In this document: positions 1 to 5,452 of the stretch, piece by piece | Layout of the letters: the number at the start of each line of letters is the position of its first letter | Position numbering within the stretch: position 1 is the stretch's first letter | Assembly (NCBI GenBank): GCA_015492115.1 | Contig: WGFS01000063.1 | Span: 1 to 8,554, forward strand | Source of the DNA: Aquificaceae bacterium | GTDB lineage: Bacteria > Aquificota > Aquificia > Aquificales > Aquificaceae | Direction of reading: 5' to 3' | Length of the DNA: 8,554 bases | Program-made: the position numbers and the translations under genes | The notes under the pieces: generated by a model | The model's input: the letters and a program-made list of their open reading frames with translations, nothing else | Told to the model about the DNA's origin: nothing | The model's database searches: none

Positions 1-338
1 AGTTCCTCAGGGATGAGTTCTGCTATATGCTTGGCTTCCTTGGGGGGGACGAGTTTTCAAACAGGGTGCTCGATGGGGGTAAGGTAAAGGAGGTAGAGGG
101 CATAACCGAAGAGCTCAACAAGGACGATCTCTCACCGATTGATGGGTACCTCGTAAAGAGCTGTGATAACCTGGGTGCGTACGTTGAGGCTCTCCTCTCC
201 CTCCACCACGGTGTCCGTTCAAAGCACCTTGAGAGTGCGGTGGGAGGTATAGGTAGCGAGCTCAAAGAGAGGACTTACGGAAGCATAGACTTTGGAAGCA
301 TAGTCCATGAGATTGAAAAGGTGTTAGGGGAAGATTGA
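1..338 (+). CDS. HD-domain hydrolase, C-terminal part (5'-truncated by window edge)
   Basis: The reading frame is open to the first base of the window (codons begin at position 3), so this is the tail of a longer gene; the ATG at 27 is probably internal. About 111 residues are visible. The stretch KSCDNLGAYVEALLSLHHG, followed by R and a few residues, resembles the late helix of YfbR-like HD hydrolases, where an Asp in a 'D-x-L-x-A-Y' context closes the metal site and precedes 'E-x-x-x-G'. YfbR-type enzymes are metal-dependent 5'-nucleotidases or phosphohydrolases. The upstream HD pair is outside the window, so the substrate cannot be judged. The stop TGA (336-338) shares its A with the trpC ATG, so the two genes are translationally coupled. 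The family call is fairly confident; the exact activity is unknown. Confidence 0.65.
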   Translation, partial: FLRDEFCYMLGFLGGDEFSNRVLDGGKVKEVEGITEELNKDDLSPIDGYLVKSCDNLGAYVEALLSLHHGVRSKHLESAVGGIGSELKERTYGSIDFGSIVHEIEKVLGED

Positions 339-1126
339 TGGCTTCTTTCCTGGAGAAAGTTCTTGAGGTCAAGAGAAGGGAGATAAAGAGAGACCTGGAG
401 TATGTAAAGAAGCTGGAAGAGATGATAAAGGGTAGGGACAGGTTCTACGACTTTCCCTCCTCCCTCAGGGACTGCAGAACCAAGATAATAGCTGAGGTTA
501 AGAAGGCTTCCCCTTCCCTTGGACAGATAAGGGAGGTTGACCCTGCCGAACAGGCAAAGCTGTACGAGTTGGCGGGTGCGACCGCCATATCCGTTCTCAC
601 CGACAGGGAGTTCTTTAACGGCTCTCTGGAAGACCTGAAGAGGGTCAGGGAGGTCGTATCTCTTCCCGTACTCAGAAAGGACTTCATCATTGACAGGATT
701 CAGGTTCTTGAGGCGAAGGCTTACGGTGCTGACACCCTACTGCTTATAGTCAGGATACTCTCTCCCAAAAAGTTAAAGGAGCTTATCTCCTTCTCCAGGG
801 AGCTCGGACTTGAGCCCCTAGTTGAGGTATTCTCCCTGGAGGAGGCAGAGATAGCCCTGGATACGGGTGTCCAGATCCTGGGTATAAACAACAGAGACCT
901 TGATACCCTGAAGACGGACATAAACCTGACGAGGGAGCTCGCCCCAAAGATAAAGGAACTCGGTGCTAAGTTCGTTGTCGCCGAGAGCGGTATAGAGACG
1001 AGAGAGCAGATAGAGGAGCTCATGGGGTACGGAGTTGATGCCTTCTTGATCGGCACCTCCCTTATGAAGAGCGAGGACCCTTACCAGAAGCTCAGAGAGC
1101 TCCTGGGTTTTGGTTGCAGGAAGTAA
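338..1126 (+). CDS. trpC: Indole-3-glycerol phosphate synthase
   Basis: This cytoplasmic enzyme closes the indole ring of 1-(2-carboxyphenylamino)-1-deoxyribulose 5-phosphate to give indole-3-glycerol phosphate in tryptophan synthesis. The 262-residue protein is a normal-length single-domain (beta/alpha)8 barrel with an extra N-terminal helix. Family motifs are present: IIAEVKKASPS (residues 50-60, with Glu53 and Lys55 matching the catalytic Glu/Lys), VLRKDFI (Lys114), EPLVEVF (Glu163), LGINNRDL (Asn184) and VVAESGI (Glu216-Ser217, phosphate/product side). I start it at ATG 338, which overlaps the upstream TGA by one base and follows an AGGGGA-type ribosome site near 325-331; a TTG at 335 would add one residue. 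No other trp gene is visible. Dispersed trp genes are known in Aquifex, which agrees with the taxonomic guess. It is not fused to TrpF. Confidence 0.96.
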   Translation: MASFLEKVLEVKRREIKRDLEYVKKLEEMIKGRDRFYDFPSSLRDCRTKIIAEVKKASPSLGQIREVDPAEQAKLYELAGATAISVLTDREFFNGSLEDLKRVREVVSLPVLRKDFIIDRIQVLEAKAYGADTLLLIVRILSPKKLKELISFSRELGLEPLVEVFSLEEAEIALDTGVQILGINNRDLDTLKTDINLTRELAPKIKELGAKFVVAESGIETREQIEELMGYGVDAFLIGTSLMKSEDPYQKLRELLGFGCRK

Positions 1127-1137
1127 TATAATTGTCT

Positions 1138-1144
1138 AAGGAGG
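1138..1144 (+). promoter_or_regulatory. Strong ribosome binding site fixing the start at 1153
   Basis: AAGGAGG lies 8 nt before ATG 1153. A TTG at 1132 is in the same frame but lies upstream of this site, so the site argues that the ATG at 1153 is the real start. Confidence 0.75.
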
Positions 1145-1152
1145 ATATCACC

Positions 1153-1488
1153 ATGAAGAATCTCAACTCCCTTGACCTGAATCTCCTTGAGGAGATAACT
1201 CAGCTTGAGTACTTTCTTGTTAAGAAGTCCATGAGCTCTCCGGATTTCTGGGGAGAGTGGCAGGAGAAGTTCGGTAAGGCTACCCTCGCGAAGGTTGCTC
1301 TGAAGAAGATAGCCAGAACGAGGAAGCTCTCCCATGAGGAGTACAGCAAGCTGAGGACGATGATGGGGGTTTACGACGAGATACTGAAATACCTTGAACA
1401 GCTCAAGAACACAGCCCTCAGCGTCAGGGGTGTGGTTACTAACTTCAACGTTGAGCTTGACGATGAGGACATAGATCTGGACTTTTAA
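1153..1488 (+). CDS. Uncharacterised small helical protein with acidic tail
   Basis: I do not recognise this 111-residue protein. It has no signal peptide, membrane segment or cysteine. The sequence is rich in Leu, Lys and Glu and should be almost all helical: helix candidates are about residues 8-26, 43-57, 61-70 and 72-90. It ends in a strongly acidic tail (ELDDEDIDLDF, residues 101-111), a type of tail often used for protein-protein contact. The start is set by the AAGGAGG site at 1138-1144. It lies 26 nt after trpC and 12 nt before the thioredoxin-fold gene, which has an equally strong ribosome site, so the two are probably made together in similar amounts. Nothing in the sequence links it to tryptophan synthesis. 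It is real coding DNA by ribosome site, spacing and host-like codon use; the function is open. Confidence 0.8.
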   Translation: MKNLNSLDLNLLEEITQLEYFLVKKSMSSPDFWGEWQEKFGKATLAKVALKKIARTRKLSHEEYSKLRTMMGVYDEILKYLEQLKNTALSVRGVVTNFNVELDDEDIDLDF

Positions 1489-1500
1489 GGAGGAGCGGTT

Positions 1501-1833
1501 ATGCTTGAAGGTTTTCAGGAGGTTTCCGATAAAGACTTCTACGAGAAGGTCATGGCTTCTGAATCGCCTGCGGTGGTTCTCTTCGTTGACCCAAATTCAC
1601 CGGACACCCAGAAGTTCGTTGACCTGCTCAAACCCTACATGGAGCAGTATGGGGACAGGATAAAGTTCTACTACATGGACGTTACCAAGAACACCTCCTT
1701 TGAGGACTTTGGAGTGTTCAACTTCCCGTCTGCCATGTACTTCAGGGATACGATGGAGCTTGACAGGCACGACTTCATACCGCCCCCCGAGATGGTTGAG
1801 CAGGCTATAAAGAGACTTCTAAGGCTCGCTTGA
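1501..1833 (+). CDS. Thioredoxin-fold protein without redox cysteines
   Basis: The 110-residue protein follows the thioredoxin pattern: helix 1 (residues 9-19), a central strand AVVLFVD (24-30), the helix that should start at the active site (35-50), strand IKFYYMDV (54-61), the cis-proline turn FNFPSAMYF (73-81, Pro76) and a C-terminal helix (96-109). The WCGPC active site is replaced by DPNSPDT (30-36), and there is no cysteine anywhere, so it cannot act as a dithiol oxidoreductase. It has no signal peptide and should be cytoplasmic. It may be a binding or chaperone-like member of the fold; that is inference. AAGGAGG at 1487-1493 is 7 nt before the ATG. Its TGA overlaps the TTG start of the next gene. 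Fold call good; role unknown. Confidence 0.78.
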   Translation: MLEGFQEVSDKDFYEKVMASESPAVVLFVDPNSPDTQKFVDLLKPYMEQYGDRIKFYYMDVTKNTSFEDFGVFNFPSAMYFRDTMELDRHDFIPPPEMVEQAIKRLLRLA

Positions 1834-2603
1834 AGCTCAGTAAGGACAGGGTCTATGGCTTTCTGCTACTGATCGCGGGTGTAGCCCTTGTCCTTATGTA
1901 CCTCTCTGACCTCCAACCCCTAAACGATAGGGCTGAAGAGTACCTTGAAAGGGGTATAAAGAATACCCTCGCGAGCTACCTTATAGTTAGGGGGATAAAC
2001 GCTGGTGTATCGGTTGTCAAGGAGAGCGAACTATCCCTATCACCCGCAGGGGTAGGTGTCTCCCTCGCCCTTGGGGAGGTCTTGGACCCCCTTGATGACA
2101 TAACGGAGAGGGTCTCTTCCCTCCTTCTGGTGAGCTTTGTATCCTTCGGCGTGCAGAGGATACTCCTTGAGCTTCTGTCCGGAGCGCTCCTCCTTGTCTC
2201 GGGCGTGCTATCTATCCTTTCGGGTATCTTTCTTCTTTCAACAGGTTTCCACGTCCACCTTCTCACGAGACTGCTTCTCTTTCTCATAGCTCTCAGGCTC
2301 CTCGTCCCAGGTGCTGTTTTTGTAAACGACCTCGTTTACACGAACTTCCTTCAGCCTCGTCTGGAAGCTACCAACAGGGAGCTCTCTGAGGCAAAGGGGC
2401 GTTTTACCTCCGGCGTTACAGGGTTGAGGAGTCCCGATGATGTGAGGGAGCTTGTAAGGGACATGAAGGAAGGGGCTGAGAGGGCTATTGAGAATTTACT
2501 TCACCTTGCCCTTTACTACTCCTTCCAGACGGTAGTTCTTCCACTTCTGAGCCTCTGGCTCATTCTGAGGCTCTCTCTGAGCACCTTTTCACTGAGGTTA
2601 TAA
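1830..2603 (+). CDS. Uncharacterised multi-pass inner-membrane protein
   Basis: The 257-residue protein has hydrophobic segments at about residues 9-27, 111-137, 144-166 and 225-250, so probably four membrane helices, plus a weaker hydrophobic stretch at 97-108. Between the first and second helices lies a polar region of about 80 residues containing ASYLIVRGINAGVSVVKES and LSLSPAGVGVSLALGEVLDP (residues 48-88). These have the look of a conserved family signature, but I cannot name a characterised family. A second polar region (170-222) is charged and helical. The start is TTG 1830, overlapping the upstream TGA as TTGA, without a clear ribosome site, so translation probably depends on coupling to the thioredoxin-fold gene. 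A functional link between the two is plausible but unproven. Confidence 0.8.
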   Translation: MKLSKDRVYGFLLLIAGVALVLMYLSDLQPLNDRAEEYLERGIKNTLASYLIVRGINAGVSVVKESELSLSPAGVGVSLALGEVLDPLDDITERVSSLLLVSFVSFGVQRILLELLSGALLLVSGVLSILSGIFLLSTGFHVHLLTRLLLFLIALRLLVPGAVFVNDLVYTNFLQPRLEATNRELSEAKGRFTSGVTGLRSPDDVRELVRDMKEGAERAIENLLHLALYYSFQTVVLPLLSLWLILRLSLSTFSLRL

Positions 2604-2612
2604 TAGACAGCG

Positions 2613-3116
2613 ATGGATATACTGTGGGCGCCCTGGAGGAGTCACTACGTTGAGAACGTTGACAACATAGAGGGATGTTTTCTCTGCAGTGCGATCTCAA
2701 AGCCGATAGAGAGGTGGAGGGAATTCCTCGTCCTGTATAAGAGCTCGGAGAGCTTCATAATACTGAACAAGTACCCTTACAACTCCGGACACCTTATGGT
2801 TGTTCCGATCAAGCACACGGGAAACTACGAAGAGCTTGATGAGAAAACTGTTCTGGACATGGACAGACTCCTCAGGCTCTCTCTCAGGGCTCTGGGAGAG
2901 GTCTTCAAGCCCCACGGTTTCAACATAGGTTACAACATAGGGAGACCCGCCGGTGCTGGTCTTGAGAGCCACATACACATGCACGTCGTCCCAAGGTGGA
3001 ACGGGGATACAAACTTCATGCCCGTGATAGCCAACACGAAGGTTATTTCTCAGGATCTCTTCGCCACCTACGACAGACTAAAGACCGCCATAGACAGATT
3101 GTTAACAGAGATGTAA
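2613..3116 (+). CDS. HIT-family nucleotide phosphorylase/hydrolase (AP4A phosphorylase-like)
   Basis: The 167-residue protein belongs to the histidine-triad superfamily, cytoplasmic enzymes that act on nucleotide phosphates such as diadenosine tetraphosphate. The triad is HIHMHVVPRW (residues 120-129; the central His122 is the expected nucleophile). The longer signature around it, NIGRPAGAG upstream and WNGDTNFMPV downstream (129-138), is that of the AP4A-phosphorylase-like subgroup also found in mycobacteria. The N-terminal WAPWR (5-9) and CFLC (22-25) are also typical; the two Cys could be half of a zinc site. It starts 9 nt after the membrane protein gene, with only a weak, distant GAGGT as ribosome site. 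It is the last gene of the 1-3116 unit. Its stop codon lies inside the palindrome upstream of amt. The exact substrate cannot be told from sequence. Confidence 0.9.
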   Translation: MDILWAPWRSHYVENVDNIEGCFLCSAISKPIERWREFLVLYKSSESFIILNKYPYNSGHLMVVPIKHTGNYEELDEKTVLDMDRLLRLSLRALGEVFKPHGFNIGYNIGRPAGAGLESHIHMHVVPRWNGDTNFMPVIANTKVISQDLFATYDRLKTAIDRLLTEM

Positions 3117-3136
3117 ATGTGTTTACAATTTTACAA
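3100..3136. promoter_or_regulatory. Palindromic operator/enhancer cluster upstream of the amt promoter
   Basis: Three related elements lie close together: the perfect 8-bp palindrome TGTTAACA (3100-3107), the dyad TGTAAA-N4-TTTACA (3112-3127), and a further TTTACAA (3130-3136), a direct repeat of the right arm at an 8-bp step. The dyad centre is about 88 bp before the predicted start site of the sigma-54 promoter, a usual distance for an enhancer-binding activator of the NtrC class. It partly overlaps the end of the HIT gene. The protein that binds it is unknown. Confidence 0.45.
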
Positions 3137-3181
3137 AACCTCCTCTTCCTAAAACCCCTGTCCCTCAGACAGTTCGGGTTA

Positions 3182-3197
3182 TGGCACGTTGCTTGCT
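3182..3197 (+). promoter_or_regulatory. Sigma-54 (RpoN) promoter for amt
   Basis: TGGCACG-N4-TTGCT matches the sigma-54 consensus (TGGCACG-N4-TTGCW) at every defined base. The invariant GG is at 3183-3184 and the GC at 3195-3196, with the required 10 bp between. Transcription should start near 3208, giving a leader of about 33 nt that carries the GGAGGT ribosome site. Control of an ammonium channel by sigma-54 and an NtrC-type activator under nitrogen limitation is well established in other bacteria. Confidence 0.85.
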
Positions 3198-3227
3198 AAA
3201 GAAAAAGAGGGCATATTCTAAGTCTTT

Positions 3228-3233
3228 GGAGGT
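3228..3233 (+). promoter_or_regulatory. Ribosome binding site fixing the amt start at 3241
   Basis: GGAGGT lies 7 nt before ATG 3241. The alternative in-frame ATG at 3181 lies upstream of the predicted transcription start and directly abuts the sigma-54 promoter, so it would not be in the mRNA. Confidence 0.8.
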
Positions 3234-3240
3234 GCAGGGC

Positions 3241-4443
3241 ATGGTAGACAACCTATGGATAATGGTGTCCACAGCTCTCGTTCTTCTCATGTCTGTTCCC
3301 GGGCTTGCGGTGTTCTACGCGGGACTGACACGCTCAAAGAGCATGCTCAACACCGCAGCCATGGTGTTCTCAACCTTCTGTCTTGTGGGGATACTGTGGA
3401 TAACCTACGGTTACACCCTCTCCTTTGGAAAGGACGTTGGCGGTGTGATAGGTAGCCTTAACTGGCTTTTTCTGAAGGGCATAGATCCCTCCGACAGGGC
3501 TCCCTCTGCGGAAAGCCTCCTTCACTACAACTTCATCCTCTACCAGATGACCTTTGCCTGTATAACCGTCGCCCTTATGGCAGGTGCATTCATAGAGAGG
3601 ATAAAGTTTTCAGCCTGGTTGCTCTTTTCCGCTCTTTGGTTCACCTTCGTTTACGCCCCCGTAGCCCACTGGATATGGGGAGGAGGATGGCTCTCCGGTC
3701 TCGGGACTCTGGACTTTGCGGGGGGACTCGTTGTGCACGAGACCTCTGGGGTTTCAGCTCTCGTTGGAGCGCTCCTGCTCGGAAGGAGGAAGGAGCCGGT
3801 TATGATGCCTGCGAGCCTCCCCCTCGTCGCTGTGGGTACGGGTCTCCTTTGGTTCGGGTGGTTTGGCTTCAACGGAGGTTCCGCCTTGGGTGTTAACAGC
3901 GTCGCTGTAACCGCGATATTCACAACAACGATGGCTTCCATAACAGCTGGTCTAACCTGGATGTTCCTTGAGTGGACTATGCTGAAGAGACCCACAACCC
4001 TCGGTCTAATGACGGGCTTCATAGCGGGTCTCGCAACCATAACCCCCGCCTCCGGCTTCGTGGACGTCTGGGAGGGAGTCCTGATAGGCTTTCTTGCGGG
4101 GATAGTCTGTTACACAGCGGTGGTTTACGTGAAGGCAAAGTTCGGTTACGACGACTCCCTTGATGTCTTCGGTGTCCACGGTGTTGGAGGTATACTGGGG
4201 AGCGTACTCCTCGGTGTTCTCGCAAAGCCTTCCGTAAACGAGGCTTCAGGGCTACTATTCGGAAACCCTTCCCAGCTCTGGGACCAGATACTCGGGGTTG
4301 TCGTTGTGGGTGTGTACTCTGCTTTCGTGACGGGCATTTTATTCCTCGTTCTGAAGGCTACCGTTGGCATAAGGGTGTCCCCTGAGGAGGAGACGGAAGG
4401 TCTTGACACGGCCCTGCACGGTGAGGAAGCTTATAACAGATGA
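3241..4443 (+). CDS. amt: Ammonium channel/transporter (Amt family)
   Basis: This inner-membrane trimeric channel brings ammonium into the cell. The 400-residue protein has about 11 hydrophobic helices and no cleaved N-terminal leader, unlike E. coli AmtB. Conserved pore residues are visible: Asp158 in LDFAGG, the twin histidines His166 (VVHETSG) and His313 (FGVHGVGG), a Phe-gate region (QMTFACITVALMAGAF, 102-117), Trp146 in WIWGGG, and WFGFNGGS (207-214). The cytoplasmic tail ends GLDTALHGEEAY, the element through which PII (GlnK) controls Amt proteins, although no glnK/glnB lies beside it here. The start at 3241 is set by GGAGGT and by the promoter position. Expression should follow sigma-54 and nitrogen limitation. 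The TGA overlaps the next ATG, coupling it to an ABC ATPase gene. Confidence 0.96.
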   Translation: MVDNLWIMVSTALVLLMSVPGLAVFYAGLTRSKSMLNTAAMVFSTFCLVGILWITYGYTLSFGKDVGGVIGSLNWLFLKGIDPSDRAPSAESLLHYNFILYQMTFACITVALMAGAFIERIKFSAWLLFSALWFTFVYAPVAHWIWGGGWLSGLGTLDFAGGLVVHETSGVSALVGALLLGRRKEPVMMPASLPLVAVGTGLLWFGWFGFNGGSALGVNSVAVTAIFTTTMASITAGLTWMFLEWTMLKRPTTLGLMTGFIAGLATITPASGFVDVWEGVLIGFLAGIVCYTAVVYVKAKFGYDDSLDVFGVHGVGGILGSVLLGVLAKPSVNEASGLLFGNPSQLWDQILGVVVVGVYSAFVTGILFLVLKATVGIRVSPEEETEGLDTALHGEEAYNR

Positions 4444-5195
4444 GCCTTCTTGAGGTCAGGGGGCTGAGCTTATGGTACGGGGACAACAGGGTTCTGTACG
4501 ATGTCTCCTTCTCTATTGGGAGGGGAGAGGTTCTCTGCATAGTTGGAGAGTCTGGCTCGGGCAAGTCCTCCATCCTCTACTCAATACTTGGTCTCCTTCC
4601 GCCCAATGCGAGGCTTGAAGGGGAGATATACTTTGATGGAGTTGAACTCACAACTCTGAAGGAGAGTGAGAGGAGGAAGATCAGAGGGAAGGGTATTGGT
4701 ATGGTCTTCCAGGAGCCCTCCTCCTACCTTGATCCCCTCTTCACTGTGGGTAGTCAGATAGCGGAGACCTTTGAGGCTCACTTCCCAGAAGGGAAGAAGG
4801 AGTCAAGGGAAAGGGCAGTTAACGCCATGAGGAAGGCTGGAATACCGAAGGCTGAGGAGAAGTTCGGTATGTATCCCCACCAGCTCTCGGGCGGTTTGAA
4901 GCAGAGGGTTTGCATAGCCATCTCGGTTGTCTGCGAGCCGAGTCTCCTCCTGGCGGACGAGCCCACCACAGCCCTTGACGTCTCCGTCCAGAAGAGGATA
5001 CTGAACCTCTTCAGGAGGCTCCGCTCCGAGGGCAAATCCGTGATACTCGTGACCCACGACTTCGGCGTTGTAGCTGAGGTTGGAGACAGGGTGCTGGTTC
5101 TGAAGGATGGACGTATAGTTGAGGAGGGAAACGTCTACGAGATATTTGATTCTCCCAAGGAGAGCTATACAGAGATGCTTCTGTCCGCCATTTAG
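4440..5195 (+). CDS. ABC transporter ATP-binding protein, peptide/nickel (OppD/DppD) type
   Basis: The 251-residue protein is one complete ABC nucleotide-binding domain: Walker A GESGSGKS (residues 36-43), Q-loop Gln91 in FQEP, signature LSGGLKQR (149-156), Walker B LLLADEP (169-175, catalytic Glu174), D-loop ALD, and H-loop His206 in THDFGV. Wording such as FQEPSSYLDPLFTVG and DEPTTALDVSVQ is typical of the dipeptide/oligopeptide/nickel importer ATPases. It lacks the extra C-terminal region (with Cys residues) found in full-length OppD/DppD. No permease, binding protein or second ATPase is visible, so it is an orphan in this window. It overlaps amt by ATGA and should share its sigma-54 promoter. 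The substrate could be a nitrogen source such as peptides, but that is inference. Its end overlaps the convergent flgM stop by 4 nt. Confidence 0.9.
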   Translation: MSLLEVRGLSLWYGDNRVLYDVSFSIGRGEVLCIVGESGSGKSSILYSILGLLPPNARLEGEIYFDGVELTTLKESERRKIRGKGIGMVFQEPSSYLDPLFTVGSQIAETFEAHFPEGKKESRERAVNAMRKAGIPKAEEKFGMYPHQLSGGLKQRVCIAISVVCEPSLLLADEPTTALDVSVQKRILNLFRRLRSEGKSVILVTHDFGVVAEVGDRVLVLKDGRIVEEGNVYEIFDSPKESYTEMLLSAI

Positions 5196-5452
5196 GGGAA
5201 GAACTTCCTGAAACCCTCAATTATCTTGTCGGGGTTTACCTCGTAGGTCCCCTTGGCTATCTCCCCCTTTATCTTCTTGACCTTCTCCGAGAGGTCTTCG
5301 TAATCAGCGGATAGAGCCTTCCTTGCGGTCTGAGATATCTCCACCATGTCCTCGTTCCTATGAACCTCGCTGACCTCTTCCTTCTTCTTAACCTTCTTTT
5401 CCGTTTCCAGAGCCTGTCCTATAAGCCTGTTAAGGTTCACCTTGTCTATCAT
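5192..5452 (-). CDS. flgM: Anti-sigma-28 factor FlgM
   Basis: FlgM binds the flagellar sigma factor FliA and holds late flagellar genes off until it is exported through the finished hook-basal body. The 86-residue protein has the family layout: a flexible, charged N-terminal half (Lys/Glu-rich, 15-35), then VEISQTARKA (37-46), then the sigma-binding C-terminal helices with the hallmark I-x-x-G-T-Y-x-V-x-P-D-K-I pattern (VKKIKGEIAKGTYEVNPDKI, 58-77). The length is normal. It overlaps the end of nnr by 23 nt in another frame and has no clear ribosome site, so translation is probably coupled to nnr. No flagellar gene is next to it. The organism should be flagellated. Confidence 0.9.
   Translation of the reverse strand: MIDKVNLNRLIGQALETEKKVKKKEEVSEVHRNEDMVEISQTARKALSADYEDLSEKVKKIKGEIAKGTYEVNPDKIIEGFRKFFP

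Noticed and set aside
1132..1152. TTG start for the small helical protein
   Set aside because: The AAGGAGG at 1138-1144 lies inside this extension at proper distance from ATG 1153.
3181..3240. N-terminal extension of Amt from ATG 3181
   Set aside because: It would begin next to the sigma-54 promoter and upstream of its transcription start, has no ribosome site, and adds a basic stretch unlike Amt proteins.
3636..4409. Several reading frames on both strands inside amt
   Set aside because: They are shadows of the amt gene, whose frame is fixed by clear family motifs.
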